Shown here: one piece after another, positions 41,406 to 52,852 of the stretch | How the letters are laid out: each line of letters starts with the position of its first letter | Numbering within the stretch: position 1 is the first letter of the stretch | Assembly: GCF_004365175.1 (NCBI RefSeq) | Contig: NZ_SOCE01000001.1 | Location: forward strand, 2,343,154-2,407,153 | Length of the DNA stretch: 64,000 nucleotides | Reading direction: 5' to 3' | Origin: Kribbella voronezhensis | GTDB taxonomy: Bacteria; Actinomycetota; Actinomycetes; Propionibacteriales; Kribbellaceae | Notes under the pieces: model-generated | What the model was told of the DNA's origin: nothing | Databases searched by the model: none | The model's input: only the letters and a program-made list of their open reading frames with translations | Program-made: the position numbers and the translations under genes

Positions 41406-42692
41406 TCAGGCAGTGATGCGGTCGATCACCAGCGGCGTCGGCTCGTAGCGTCCGTCCGCTGAGATCTGTACTGCGTCGGCGAGCGACTCGAGTGCGCGGT
41501 CGAAGCGGCTCGTGTCGTCCGCATGCAGGGTGAGCAGCGGTTGTCCCTCGGTCACCGAATCACCTGGTTTCGCGTGCAACTCGACTCCGGCGACCGCGGA
41601 GACCGGGTCTTCCTTGCGAGCGCGGCCCGCGCCGAGCCGCCAGGCGGCGACTCCGACCGCCAGCGCGTCCATCGCCGTCAGTACGCCGGTGGAGGACGCC
41701 TTCACGACGTGCTGCTCCGGCGCCACCGGGAGCTCGGCCGAGGGGTCGCCGCCTTGGGCCGAGATCATCCGGTTCCAGGCGTCCATCGCCGTACCGTCGC
41801 GAAGTTTCTCCGCGGGATCGACGTCGGTCACGCCGGCGGCAGCCAGCATCTCGGTCGCCAGGGCGATGGTCAGTTCGACCACGTCGGCCGGTCCGCCACC
41901 GGTCAGCACCTCGACGGATTCCCTGACCTCCAAGGCGTTTCCGGCCGTCAGCCCGAGCGGCGTCGACATGTCGGTCAGCAGCGCGACCGTCTTCACCCCG
42001 GCATCGGTGCCCAGCGCAACCATCGTCTCGGCCAGCTCGCGGGCGTTCGCGACGTCCTTCATGAACGCGCCCGAGCCGACCTTCACGTCGAGCACCAGCG
42101 CACCGGTGCCCTCGGCAATCTTCTTGCTCATGATCGAGCTGGCGATCAACGGGATCGCCTCGACCGTACCGGTCACGTCGCGGAGCGCGTACAGCTTCTT
42201 GTCCGCCGGGGCCAGCCCGTCGCCGGCCGCGCAGATCACCGCGCCGACGTCCTCGAGCTGGCTCATCATTTCCTCGTTCGACAGCGCCGCACGCCAACCC
42301 GGGATCGACTCCAGCTTGTCCAGAGTGCCGCCGGTGTGACCGAGGCCGCGCCCGGAGAGCTGCGGTACGGCGACTCCGCACGCTGCGACCAGGGGCGCGA
42401 GTGGCAGCGTGATCTTGTCGCCGACGCCGCCGGTGGAGTGCTTGTCCGCGGTCGGCCGGGACAGCTTGGCGAAGTCCATCCGCTCGCCGGAGGCGATCAT
42501 CGCGTTGGTCCAGCGGGCGATCTCGCGCCGGTTCATGCCGTTCAGAAGAATGGCCATCGCCAGCGACGACATCTGCTCGTCGGCGACGTCACCCTTGGTG
42601 TAGGCGTCGATCACCCAGTCGATCTGCCCGTCGCTGAGCTCACCTTTGTCCCGCTTGGTCCGGATCACGTCGACGGCGTCGAAGCCTGCCAC
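41406..42692 (-). CDS. deoA: Thymidine phosphorylase
   Basis: DeoA splits thymidine with phosphate into thymine and deoxyribose-1-phosphate. The 428 residues contain KHSTGGVGDKITLPLAPLVAA (phosphate-binding), the LGHTGGTLDKLESIPG substrate loop and the C-terminal GDSVTEGQPLLTLHADD pyrimidine-phosphorylase domain. It starts directly after the cdd stop (no gap). Together with cdd and the upstream ABC system it forms a nucleoside uptake-and-salvage operon. Confidence 0.95.
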   Translation of the reverse strand: MAGFDAVDVIRTKRDKGELSDGQIDWVIDAYTKGDVADEQMSSLAMAILLNGMNRREIARWTNAMIASGERMDFAKLSRPTADKHSTGGVGDKITLPLAPLVAACGVAVPQLSGRGLGHTGGTLDKLESIPGWRAALSNEEMMSQLEDVGAVICAAGDGLAPADKKLYALRDVTGTVEAIPLIASSIMSKKIAEGTGALVLDVKVGSGAFMKDVANARELAETMVALGTDAGVKTVALLTDMSTPLGLTAGNALEVRESVEVLTGGGPADVVELTIALATEMLAAAGVTDVDPAEKLRDGTAMDAWNRMISAQGGDPSAELPVAPEQHVVKASSTGVLTAMDALAVGVAAWRLGAGRARKEDPVSAVAGVELHAKPGDSVTEGQPLLTLHADDTSRFDRALESLADAVQISADGRYEPTPLVIDRITA

Positions 42693-43130
42693 TTACTCCC
42701 CCATTCGTTCCGGCCCGAACGCGTCGGGCAGTAGTTCGCTCATCGGCCGGCTTCCGCCGTCGGTCTCGATCCGCAGCGTCGGGCCGCCGTGCTCGTACAG
42801 CAACTGGCGGCAACGCCCGCACGGCGTCAGCAGTTCGCCGTTGTGGTCCACACAGGTGAACGCCACCAGCCGCCCACCACCGGTCCGGTGCAACTCGGAC
42901 ACCAGCCCACACTCGGCACACAACGTCAGCCCGTACGACGCGTTCTCAACGTTGCACCCAGCAACAATCCGCCCGTCGTCGACCACCGCCGCGGCCCCCA
43001 CCGGGAACCCGGAGTACGGCGCGTACGCCCGCCCCATCGCCTCGACAGCAACAGCTCGCAGGGCCGGCCAGTCGATCTCTGGACCGGCGCTCTCGGCCGC
43101 GGCTGAGTTATTCGGTGACGTAGGGCTCAC
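42693..43130 (-). CDS. cdd: Cytidine deaminase
   Basis: Cdd converts cytidine and deoxycytidine to uridine forms. The product has 145 residues with zinc ligands in TLCAECGLV and TPCGRCRQLL (Cys, Cys, Cys) and the catalytic Glu in CAE. The N-terminus is extended by about 20 low-complexity residues before YAPYSGFPVGAA. GTG 43130 overlaps the permease 3' end by 23 bp. Confidence 0.95.
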   Translation of the reverse strand: MSPTSPNNSAAAESAGPEIDWPALRAVAVEAMGRAYAPYSGFPVGAAAVVDDGRIVAGCNVENASYGLTLCAECGLVSELHRTGGGRLVAFTCVDHNGELLTPCGRCRQLLYEHGGPTLRIETDGGSRPMSELLPDAFGPERMGE

Positions 43131-44397
43131 CGTCCGCCTTGGGGGCTCTCACCCTGCCGACCAGGCCCGCGACGGCGATCACGGTGGCCAGGTAAGGGGC
43201 CATCAGCAACAGTTGACCGGGGATCGGGGTCTGGATGATCTGCAACTGCGACTGCAACTGGGTCGCGAAGCCGAAGAACAACGCCGCCACCATCGCGCCG
43301 ATCGGGTGCCAGCGGCCCATGATCAGCGCGGCCAGGGCGATGAACCCGTTGCCCGCGGTCATCTCCTTGGCGAAGGACCCGGCGTACCCGACGGTGAAGA
43401 AAGAACCACCGAGACCGGCGAGCACACCGGCCCACAGCACCGCGGAGTACCGGACGCGCTTCACTCTGATGCCGACGGTGTCCGCCGCCTTCGGGTGCTC
43501 ACCGACGGCCCGGACCCGAAGACCCCAGCGCGTCTGGAAGAGCACGAAGGTGACCACCGCGACCGCGAGGTAGGTGAGGTAGACAAGCACCGTCTGGTTG
43601 AACAGGATCGGCCCGAAGAACGGGATGTCGCCGAGCAGCGGGATCTTCACCGCCGACAGCACGGTCGGCGTGTTCAGCTTCGCCGCGTCCTCCTGCAGGA
43701 ACTGGTCGAAGAGATACCCGGTGATGCCGGAGGCGAACACCACCAGCACGACGCCGAGGACGACCTGGTTGACCAGGTACTTGATCGAGAACACCGCCAG
43801 CAGCGCGGCCAGCAGCACACCGGTCACCGCCGCCGCGATCAGCGCCGCGGCCGCGTTGTGTGTAGTACTGGAGACGACCGCGGCAGTGAAGGCCCCGACC
43901 AGGAACTGGCCCTCGATCGCGATGTTGATGACACCGGCGCGCTCACACATCACGCCCGCCAGCGCACCCAGGATCAGCGGCGTGGCGAAGTTCAGCGTGC
44001 CCTGGAACTGGTTCGCCAGCGGGAACGTCTTGCCCGCCGCGGCCCAGCACAGGAACGCCCCGATGAAGCAGATGCCCAGTACGGCGGCCAGCCAGGCGGC
44101 GTACTTCTGCGGGATCCTGCGCAGCACATACGCCACCGCGGCGGCCAGCCCGAGGATGCCGAGGAAGATGCCCACCGGCTGTGCGGGGAGGTGCAGCAGG
44201 TTGTTCTCCAGGTCGCCCGAGGTGAGCTGGAAGGTCGCCTTGCCGCCCTTGGTGCCGATCGCCAGACCGAGCCCGATCAGGGCGAAGACCACCATCAGGC
44301 CGCCGACCCGCAACCGGCGGGTCCGCTCGGCCGGCGCCTCGATGGCCGCCGGGGCCGGGACCTTGACGGTGTCGGCCGTCGTCGTCGACTCGCTCAT
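43108..44397 (-). CDS. Nucleoside ABC transporter permease, second subunit (NupQ/YufQ-like)
   Basis: The product has 429 residues. After a 25-residue cytoplasmic start there are about ten membrane helices. The conserved stretch GALAGVMCERAGVINIAIEGQFLVGAF and VRAVGEHPKAADTVGI are diagnostic of the BMP/branched-type nucleoside permeases. ATG 44397 overlaps the stop of the first permease (ATGA). It pairs with that permease and the double ATPase. Confidence 0.93.
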   Translation of the reverse strand: MSESTTTADTVKVPAPAAIEAPAERTRRLRVGGLMVVFALIGLGLAIGTKGGKATFQLTSGDLENNLLHLPAQPVGIFLGILGLAAAVAYVLRRIPQKYAAWLAAVLGICFIGAFLCWAAAGKTFPLANQFQGTLNFATPLILGALAGVMCERAGVINIAIEGQFLVGAFTAAVVSSTTHNAAAALIAAAVTGVLLAALLAVFSIKYLVNQVVLGVVLVVFASGITGYLFDQFLQEDAAKLNTPTVLSAVKIPLLGDIPFFGPILFNQTVLVYLTYLAVAVVTFVLFQTRWGLRVRAVGEHPKAADTVGIRVKRVRYSAVLWAGVLAGLGGSFFTVGYAGSFAKEMTAGNGFIALAALIMGRWHPIGAMVAALFFGFATQLQSQLQIIQTPIPGQLLLMAPYLATVIAVAGLVGRVRAPKADGEPYVTE

Positions 44398-45599
44398 CCG
44401 TTCCAGCCTTTCGCGAGGACCGTGCCGGCGCCGCGTTCCTTGGGCAGGAACCGGAAGACCGAGCGAACCAGGGCCGGCGCGGCCACGAACAGCACGATCA
44501 CGGCCTGCAGGACAGTGGTCAGTGTCAGCGGGGTCTGGGTCTCCAGCTGCATCTGCAGGCCACCGGCGTTCAGCGCGCCGAAGAGCAGACCCGCCAGCAC
44601 CGTACCGAGCGGCGTACCGCGACCGAGCAGCGCCACCGTGATGGCGTCGAACCCGACCGAGGCGGCCACACCGTCGGTGAGCGGCAGGTCGGTGCCGAGC
44701 ACCTGCTGGGTTCCGGCCAGGCCCGCCAGGGCTCCGGCGACCAGCATGGCGATGAAGTAGGCCTTGCCGACGCTCATCCCCGCAGTACGGGAGGCGTCCG
44801 CGTTCGCGCCGACCGCGCGCAGTTCGAAGCCGATCGTCGAACGGTTCAGCAGCCACCAGACGAAGGCGGCGGCCAGCAGGGCGAGCAGGAAGCCGACGTG
44901 CAACCGGGTGCTGCCGAACTGCGGGTACTGCGCGTTCGCGTCCACGATCGGGCTGATCGGGTCCGTCCGGCCCGGACGCCGGAAGGTCGTTGTCGTGAGC
45001 AACCACTGGAGCAGGTAGATCGCGACGTAGTTGAGCATGATCGTGACGATCACCTCGTGGGCACCGGTGCGGGCCTTCAGCAGGCCGACCACGCCGCCCC
45101 AGATCGCCCCGCCGATCAAGCCGGCGATCACCGCGATGATCAGGTGCAGGCCCGGCGGCAGGTGCCAGGCGAACCCGACCCAGGCGGCCAGGATGGCGCC
45201 GATGATCAACTGGCCCTGGGCGCCGATGTTGAACAGCCCGGTGCGGAACGCGAGGGACACCGCGAGGCCACCGCAGATCAGCGGCGTCGCCTGGGTGAGC
45301 GACTCGGTGATCGGGGTGACTCCGCCGATCGCGCCGAGCGCGAGCGCCTTGTACGCCTCGCCGACCGCGCTGAAGGCGGCCGAGAAGGTGTCCATCGGCG
45401 CGGCGCCGAAGTACGCGACCGCGGCCTTCACCTGTTCGTCGCCGATGATGATCAGGATCGCGCCGACGACCAGCGCCAGCACGATCGCGCTCAGCGAGAC
45501 CAGGCCCTGGATCGCCCAGCCGGGCAATCCGGACCGTTGCGGCTCCTTGGCCGGTACCGGCGCGGCCTTCTCCGGCTCGGTGGTTGTGTCAGTGCTCAT
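44394..45599 (-). CDS. Nucleoside ABC transporter permease, first subunit (NupP/YufP-like)
   Basis: The product has 401 residues and about eight to nine helices. LAFRTGLFNIGAQGQLIIGAILAAWVGF and AVGANADASRTAGMSVGKAYFIAMLVAG are characteristic. Its ATG follows the TAG of the ATPase gene directly. Forms the translocation channel with the next gene's product. Confidence 0.93.
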   Translation of the reverse strand: MSTDTTTEPEKAAPVPAKEPQRSGLPGWAIQGLVSLSAIVLALVVGAILIIIGDEQVKAAVAYFGAAPMDTFSAAFSAVGEAYKALALGAIGGVTPITESLTQATPLICGGLAVSLAFRTGLFNIGAQGQLIIGAILAAWVGFAWHLPPGLHLIIAVIAGLIGGAIWGGVVGLLKARTGAHEVIVTIMLNYVAIYLLQWLLTTTTFRRPGRTDPISPIVDANAQYPQFGSTRLHVGFLLALLAAAFVWWLLNRSTIGFELRAVGANADASRTAGMSVGKAYFIAMLVAGALAGLAGTQQVLGTDLPLTDGVAASVGFDAITVALLGRGTPLGTVLAGLLFGALNAGGLQMQLETQTPLTLTTVLQAVIVLFVAAPALVRSVFRFLPKERGAGTVLAKGWNG

Positions 45600-47150
45600 C
45601 TAGATGGTTCCCAACGTGGTGGGGTTCTCGATCGCGGCTTCGTGGGCCTCGGTCCGGGAGGCTCCGGCCATCATCAGGCCGAGCTCGTCGCGGGGCGTGT
45701 CGGACGGTACGACGCCGACCACCTTGCCGCGGTACATCACCGCGACCCGGTCGGACAGCGCGGCGATCTCGTCCAGTTCGGTGGACACGATCAGGACCGC
45801 GGTGCCGTTGTCGCGCTCCTGCACGATCCGCTCGTGCAGGAACTCGATGGAGCCGACGTCCACACCGCGGGTCGGCTGCGAGGCGACCAGCAGCTTCAGC
45901 GGCCGGGACAGCTCGCGGGCCAGCACCACCTTCTGCTGGTTGCCGCCGGACAGCGACGAGACCGGCAGATCGATGCTCTGGGTGCGGATGTCGAACTCCT
46001 CGACCCGCTGCTCGCCGTTCTTGGCGATCTCGTCGGTGTGCAGCATCAGGCCGTCGCCGAACGGCGCCCGGCGGAACAGGTCGAGTACCAGGTTCTCGGC
46101 GACCGTGAACGGTCCGACGAACCCGTCCCGGCCGCGGTCCTCGGGCACGTACCCGATGCCGGCGTCGAGCCGGTGCCTGGTGGACACCCCGGTCAGGTCC
46201 TTGCCGTCCAGCGAAACGCTGCCGGCCGCGATCGGGGTGAGGCCGAGCAGCGCCTCGGCGAGCTCGGTCTGGCCGTTGCCCTGGACCCCGGCCACGGCGA
46301 GGATCTCGCCCGCCCGGACCTCCAGGTCGACACCGTCGACGGCGGTGAACCCGCGCTCGTCGATCACCGTCAGGCCCTTGATCTGCAGCACCGGCTCGCC
46401 CGGCTGGGCCGGTTGCTTGTCCACCACCAGGTCGACCGCGCGGCCGACCATCATCTGCGCCAGGCCTTCCTCGGTCTCGCTCGGGTCGGCCTGGCCGACC
46501 ACCTTGCCGCGGCGGATCACGGTGATCTTGTCCGCGATCGCCTTGACCTCTTTGAGCTTGTGGGTGATGAAGACGATCGAGGTGCCGTTCTCCTTCAGCC
46601 GCCGCATCACCGTGATCAGCTCGTCGATCTCGGCCGGGGTGAGCACCGCGGTCGGCTCGTCCAGGATCAGCACCTTGGCGTCGTTGGTCAGCGCCTTGAT
46701 GATCTCCACCCGCTGCTGGACGCCGACCGGGATGTCCTCGACCAGCGCCTCGGGGTTCACCTCGAACCCGTACCGCTCGGACAGCTCGGTGACCAGCGCG
46801 TGCGCCTTCTTGCGGTCCAGGATGCCGCCGGGGAAGGTGTTCTCCCGGCCGAGCATGATGTTCTCCGCGACGGTGAACACCGGCACCAGCATGAAGTGCT
46901 GGTGCACCATCCCGATGCCGTGCTCGATCGCGTCGCTCGGCGAGCCGATCACGACCTTCTCGCCGTCGATCACGATCTCACCGGAGTCGGGCTGCAGCAG
47001 CCCGTAGAGCATGTTCATCAGGGTGCTCTTGCCGGCCCCGTTCTCGCCGAGCAGGCAGTGGATCTCACCGGGCTCGATGACGAGATCGATGTGGTCGTTG
47101 GCGACCAGCGAGCCGAAGCTCTTGGTCAGCCCCGAGAGCTCGAGATGCAT
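45600..47150 (-). CDS. Nucleoside ABC transporter double ATPase (NupO/YufO-like)
   Basis: The product has 516 residues and two ABC domains. The first has Walker A GENGAGKST near residue 36 and signature VGVQQRVEIIKAL. The second has a Walker A-like GVQGNGQTELAEALLG and signature LSGGNQQKVVLARELS. A degenerate second Walker A is normal in this double-ABC class. It powers the two permeases that follow. Confidence 0.94.
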   Translation of the reverse strand: MHLELSGLTKSFGSLVANDHIDLVIEPGEIHCLLGENGAGKSTLMNMLYGLLQPDSGEIVIDGEKVVIGSPSDAIEHGIGMVHQHFMLVPVFTVAENIMLGRENTFPGGILDRKKAHALVTELSERYGFEVNPEALVEDIPVGVQQRVEIIKALTNDAKVLILDEPTAVLTPAEIDELITVMRRLKENGTSIVFITHKLKEVKAIADKITVIRRGKVVGQADPSETEEGLAQMMVGRAVDLVVDKQPAQPGEPVLQIKGLTVIDERGFTAVDGVDLEVRAGEILAVAGVQGNGQTELAEALLGLTPIAAGSVSLDGKDLTGVSTRHRLDAGIGYVPEDRGRDGFVGPFTVAENLVLDLFRRAPFGDGLMLHTDEIAKNGEQRVEEFDIRTQSIDLPVSSLSGGNQQKVVLARELSRPLKLLVASQPTRGVDVGSIEFLHERIVQERDNGTAVLIVSTELDEIAALSDRVAVMYRGKVVGVVPSDTPRDELGLMMAGASRTEAHEAAIENPTTLGTI

Positions 47151-47172
47151 GCCGCGGCCTTCCTCTCAGACG

Positions 47173-47216
47173 GCGAGCCAGGAAGCCGCCCCGGTCGGGG
47201 CTACTTCCTGGCTCGC
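47173..47216 (-). terminator. Intercistronic hairpin between binding-protein and ATPase genes
   Basis: GCGAGCCAGGAAG at 47173-47185 pairs with CTTCCTGGCTCGC at 47204-47216, with an inner CCCCG/CGGGG stem. Both flanking genes are on the minus strand. Such a hairpin would stop part of the transcription or protect the upstream mRNA, making more binding protein than transporter. Confidence 0.7.
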
Positions 47217-47242
47217 ACCGTACTACGTGCTGACGCTGTCGA

Positions 47243-48319
47243 TCAGGACGCGGCCGGCTGCGCCTTGGACGCGATGGTGATCTTGCCGGAGATGATGTCG
47301 GCCTTGATCTGGTCCAGCTCGGTCTTCACCTCGGCCGGAACCTTGCCGTCGAACTCGTGGAAGGGAGCCAGCGAGGTGCCGCCGTTCTCCAGCGTGCCGA
47401 CGAACTGCTTGCTGTCGTACTTGTTGTCGACCACGGAGGTGACGGCGTCCTGGACGGCGACGTCCATGCCCTTGTTCACCGAGCTGATCAACACCGAGCA
47501 GTACTCCGCGGCGCTCACGCAGCCGTCGGTGTCGACCCAGATCGCGTTGACCTTGCCGTTGCTGGCCTTGGCCGCCTGCAGGCCGCCCAGACCCGACGGG
47601 CCGGCCACCGGGAAGATGATGTCCGCGCCCTGGGTGATCAGGTTCTGGCCGGTGTTCTGGCCCTTCGCCTTGTCCTCGAAGTCACCGGTGAACAGACCGG
47701 TCTGCTTCGCGTCGTCCCAGCCCAGCACCTGGACGTTCTTGCTCTTCTGCTTGTTGTAGTACCGCACGCCCTCGGCGAAGCCGTCCATGTAGATCGTCAC
47801 CGGCGGGATCTTGATGCCGCCGAAGGTGCCGACCTTGCCGGTCTTGGTCATCGCCGCGGCCAGGTAACCGCCCTGGAAGGCGGCCTGCGCGGTGTTGAAC
47901 AGCAGCGGCTTGACGTTCGCGATCGGCTTGGCCGGGGCCGAGTCGACGATGGCGAACTTGATGTCCGGGTTCGCGTTCGCGGCCTTGTCGGTGGCGTCCT
48001 CGAGCTTGAAGCCGACGGCAACGATCACCTTGCACTTGGCGTTGACCATCGCGGTCATGTTGGTCGGGTAGTCGTTGTCCGACTTCGACTCCGCCTTGAC
48101 CTCGGTCAGGCCCTTGGCCTTGATGGCAGCCTGGAAACCCTCGTACGAGGTCTGGTTGAACGACTTGTCGTCGAAGCCACCCGAGTCCGAGACCATGCAG
48201 GCCTTGAAGTCCTTGTTGGCGCTGCCGCCGGACGCGTTGTCAGTCGGCTTGCTGCCACAAGCGGCGACGGCGAGCGTCAATGCGCTCACGATCGCCAGTC
48301 CCCGCACGTACTTCTTCAC
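47243..48319 (-). CDS. BMP-family nucleoside-binding lipoprotein
   Basis: The precursor has 358 residues with a lipobox LAVAACG at about residue 15-21. The mature domain is of the Bmp/Med/PnrA type: MVSDSGGFDDKSFNQTSYEGFQAA and VIVAVGFKLEDATDKAA. These proteins deliver nucleosides to the ABC system. GTG 48319 follows GGAG about 10 nt upstream. The operon continues through cdd and deoA. Confidence 0.95.
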   Translation of the reverse strand: MKKYVRGLAIVSALTLAVAACGSKPTDNASGGSANKDFKACMVSDSGGFDDKSFNQTSYEGFQAAIKAKGLTEVKAESKSDNDYPTNMTAMVNAKCKVIVAVGFKLEDATDKAANANPDIKFAIVDSAPAKPIANVKPLLFNTAQAAFQGGYLAAAMTKTGKVGTFGGIKIPPVTIYMDGFAEGVRYYNKQKSKNVQVLGWDDAKQTGLFTGDFEDKAKGQNTGQNLITQGADIIFPVAGPSGLGGLQAAKASNGKVNAIWVDTDGCVSAAEYCSVLISSVNKGMDVAVQDAVTSVVDNKYDSKQFVGTLENGGTSLAPFHEFDGKVPAEVKTELDQIKADIISGKITIASKAQPAAS

Positions 48320-48630
48320 CGGAGGTCTCCTTCGTCGACCAGAAATATCTGCCCCGGCACGCCTTCCCCAGCGTGCCGCATCCGCAGACTATAGGGGCCA
48401 GCGGAGCCTTCTTTGAACGGCGCGAGGGCCTCGATACCGGAAAGTGACCGGCGCGCGAAGCATTGTGACGTAACTCCTGCGGTATGGCTACCGTCTGCTC
48501 GATCCAGGTCACGCACCGATGAATTCCCGCCTCCGGGCCCGCGGTTTGCTCACTGTCAGTTCCGGTCACGATCCGTGACAACGGCCGGGTCCGGCCCGGT
48601 CGGGTGCCGATCGGATGACAGAATCGCCGG
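48320..48630. other. Divergent promoter region of nucleoside operon and M20 gene
   Basis: About 310 bp with no gene. It carries the GGAG Shine-Dalgarno of the binding-protein gene at its left end and, at the right end, CAGAAT 6 nt before ATG 48631, which fits a leaderless -10. No clear riboswitch fold or operator palindrome is seen. Confidence 0.45.
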
Positions 48631-49818
48631 ATGACGACTGCGGGACAGCTGCTGGTGGCGGACTCGAAAGCGCGGGTGGACGAGGTTCGCGACGAGGCAC
48701 TCGCCCTCCGCCGCGACCTGCACGCGCACCCCGAGCTCGGCTGGAACGAGGTCCGCACGACCGAAGTACTGCGTCAGCGGCTGACCGAGGCGGGTCTGTC
48801 CCCGCAGGTACTGCCGACCGGGACGGGGCTGATCTGCGACATCGGCTCCGGCGACTCCTGTATCGCGCTCCGGGCCGATATCGACGCACTGCCCGTGCCG
48901 GACGCCGTGGTGGCCCCGCACCGGTCGACCGTCGACGGTGTCGCGCACGCGTGCGGGCACGACGTACACACCGCTGCCCTGGTCGGAGCCGGTCTGGTTC
49001 TCGCGGGGATGGCTCGGGACGGTCTGCTCGATCGGCGGGTGCGGCTGATCTTTCAGCCGGCCGAGGAGGTGATGCCGGGCGGCGCGCTCGGGGTGATCGC
49101 GGCGGGCGGACTGGACGGCGTACGGCGTATTTACGGGTTGCACTGTGACCCGCGGCTGGACGTCGGGCAGGTCGGGTTGCGGGTTGGTGCGCTCACTGCT
49201 GCGGCTGACCGGATTCTGGTTCGGCTCACTGGGCCTGGTGGGCATACCTCGCGGCCGCATCTGACGGCCGATCTCGTCTACGCCCTGGCCACGCTGGTGA
49301 CCGAACTCCCGGCCGCGTTGTCGCGGCGGGTCGATCCGCGGGCCGGGATGTCGCTGGTCTGGGGTCGAATCACGTCTGGCTCCGCGGCGAATGCGATCCC
49401 CGCGCGCGGTGAGGCGGAGGGCACCTTGCGCTGCCTCGATGTGAACGCGTGGCGGCTCGCCGAGGAGCTGATCCCGACGCTGGCGGCGCAACTGGCCGCG
49501 CCATTCGGCGTGGAGGTGGACACCGAGGTCACCCACGGAGTGCCGCCGGTGATGAACGACCCGGCTGCCATCGAGGTGTTCCGTACTGCGGTAGGCCACA
49601 CGCTCGGCCCCGCCGCCGTCGCCCCGACCGACCAGAGCCTCGGCGGCGAAGACTTCGCCTGGTACCTGGAACACGTTCCCGGCGCCATGGCCCGCCTCGG
49701 CGTCCGCCCACCCGGCTCGGACACAGCAGCCGACCTCCACACCCCCGGCTTCAACCCATCAGAGGACGCCATCACCCTGGGCACCTCAGTCCTGGTCGCC
49801 GCCGCCCTCCTGGACTGA
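48631..49818 (+). CDS. M20-family metal-dependent amidohydrolase
   Basis: The product has 395 residues. Metal-binding HACGHDVHTAAL near residue 105, the catalytic/ligand Glu pair in FQPAEEVMPGGA near 150, and LHCDPRLDVG follow the hippurate hydrolase/IAA-amino acid hydrolase order, with the dimerisation domain inserted at about 190-300. Such enzymes remove N-acyl groups from amino acids; the substrate here is unknown. Confidence 0.92.
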   Translation: MTTAGQLLVADSKARVDEVRDEALALRRDLHAHPELGWNEVRTTEVLRQRLTEAGLSPQVLPTGTGLICDIGSGDSCIALRADIDALPVPDAVVAPHRSTVDGVAHACGHDVHTAALVGAGLVLAGMARDGLLDRRVRLIFQPAEEVMPGGALGVIAAGGLDGVRRIYGLHCDPRLDVGQVGLRVGALTAAADRILVRLTGPGGHTSRPHLTADLVYALATLVTELPAALSRRVDPRAGMSLVWGRITSGSAANAIPARGEAEGTLRCLDVNAWRLAEELIPTLAAQLAAPFGVEVDTEVTHGVPPVMNDPAAIEVFRTAVGHTLGPAAVAPTDQSLGGEDFAWYLEHVPGAMARLGVRPPGSDTAADLHTPGFNPSEDAITLGTSVLVAAALLD

Positions 49819-49857
49819 AACTCGTTCAGAAGGTGTCGGCGGCTCACGTAGTACGGG

Positions 49858-51438
<1,581 letters not shown>

Positions 51439-51541
51439 CCACCCACCGTAGGCCCGACCACCCACCCACTGGTATCCATCCCCCAGGTGACATCCAGCAC
51501 CCTCTGTGACCCGAGTCTCTCCCTGCGCTCCATCAGCCGGC

Positions 51542-51641
51542 GTACCGACGGACCGGAGGTGTGCCGTCGGCGGGGTTTCAGTTGCGCTTGGGACGGCGGC
51601 GCCTCCAGCTGAGCTGGCTGATACCTCCTGTCCGTCGGTAC
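51542..51641. repeat. Inverted-repeat-bounded element, copy 2
   Basis: Arms at 51542-51560 and 51623-51641 are 19-bp inverted repeats with one mismatch, and share GTACCGACGGAC and its complement with the element at 30157-30247. The core differs and contains CCAGCT-G-AGCTGG. It lies between the divergent mutase and glycosyltransferase genes, where no terminator is needed. Confidence 0.7.
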
Positions 51642-51727
51642 ATCCGCCGACTGGGTGTTGCCAGGGGATCTGCGGGGTGTTGCTGGAGTGTCGCTGAGGG
51701 TTCATGTGGGGGCGGGAACCTTCGGGG

Positions 51728-52852
51728 GTGCGCATAGTGATGGTTGCCGAGTGCTTCCTGCCGCAGATCAATGGCGTGGCGAACACAGCTCGCCACGTCG
51801 CCGACCGGCTGCTTGCCCGTGGGCATCAGTTGCTGATCATTACCGCCGGTCCTGGTCCTGAGACCTACAACGGCGTCCGGGTACTGCGGGCCCGTAGCTT
51901 CGGGATTCCTGGATACAAGGAGATTCCGGTCGGGCTGCCCGATCCCGCGATCGAGCGGGCGATGGCCGAGTTCAGGCCCGACCTGGTTCATCTGGCGGCT
52001 CCGTTCGCGCTTGGGGCGTACGGGCTGCGGAGTGCGCGGCGGCTCGGGTTGCCGACGGTCGCGGTGTTCCAGACCGACCTGGCCGGCTTCGCCCGGCAGT
52101 ACCCGTGGTTCGCCAAGGCCGATCGTGGCTGCTGGGCCTGGATCCGCAGGATCCACTCGCGCTGCGATCGCACCCTCGCACCGTCGTCGTCCGCGGTCGC
52201 CCAGCTCGTCCAGGAAGGCGTACCGCGCGTCCATCACTGGGGTCGCGGTGTCAATCTCGACCTGTTCGATCCGGCCCACCGAAACGATGCCTGGCGCAAG
52301 GAGATCGCCCCGGACGGCAAACCGATCGTCGGGTACGTCGGCCGGCTGGCCGCGGAGAAGAAGGTGAAGCGCCTCGCGGAGCTGAGCGAACTCGACTGCC
52401 ACGTGGTGATCGCCGGCGACGGCCCGGATCGCGCCTCCCTGGAAGCCACGTTGCCCAAAGCAACCTTCCTCGGGATGCGCCGCGGCAGTGACCTCGCCTC
52501 GATCTTCGCGAGCCTGGACCTGTTCGTGCACACCGGCGAGCACGAGACCTTCTGCCAGACGATCCAGGAGGCGCAGGCCTCCGGCGTCGCCACCGTCGGT
52601 CCGGCCGCGGGCGGCCCCCTGGATCTGATCCGCCCAGGCGAGACCGGTCTGCTCTTCGAACCAGGCAAACCCGGCTCGCTCCGCCACGCAGTCGCACACC
52701 TACTGGACAACCCGGACGCCCGTACGACGATGGCAGCGGCCGGCCGTCGCCGGGTCCAGACACGCACTTGGCCCGCCGTCGTCGACGACCTGGTCGACCG
52801 GCACTACGCCGAAGTACTGGCCGAGGTCGCGGCCGTCCGGCGGGCCGCATGA
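51728..52852 (+). CDS. GT4-family glycosyltransferase (MgtA-like)
   Basis: The product has 374 residues. N-terminal [33 protein letters not shown] is the typical GT-B acceptor-side start, and the C-terminal half has [19 protein letters not shown] and the nucleotide-sugar motif [19 protein letters not shown] (EX7E). It resembles GDP-mannose-dependent mannosyltransferases acting on phosphatidylinositol mannosides or glycolipids. GTG 51728 gives the usual N-terminus; ATG 51704 is possible. The next gene overlaps. Confidence 0.88.
   Translation: MRIVMVAECFLPQINGVANTARHVADRLLARGHQLLIITAGPGPETYNGVRVLRARSFGIPGYKEIPVGLPDPAIERAMAEFRPDLVHLAAPFALGAYGLRSARRLGLPTVAVFQTDLAGFARQYPWFAKADRGCWAWIRRIHSRCDRTLAPSSSAVAQLVQEGVPRVHHWGRGVNLDLFDPAHRNDAWRKEIAPDGKPIVGYVGRLAAEKKVKRLAELSELDCHVVIAGDGPDRASLEATLPKATFLGMRRGSDLASIFASLDLFVHTGEHETFCQTIQEAQASGVATVGPAAGGPLDLIRPGETGLLFEPGKPGSLRHAVAHLLDNPDARTTMAAAGRRRVQTRTWPAVVDDLVDRHYAEVLAEVAAVRRAA

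Noticed and set aside
44898..47759. A 953-codon plus-strand open frame
   Set aside because: It is the shadow of the nucleoside ABC genes on the minus strand. Composition is Arg/Asp/Gly/Val-rich without domains, while the minus strand has complete ABC motifs.
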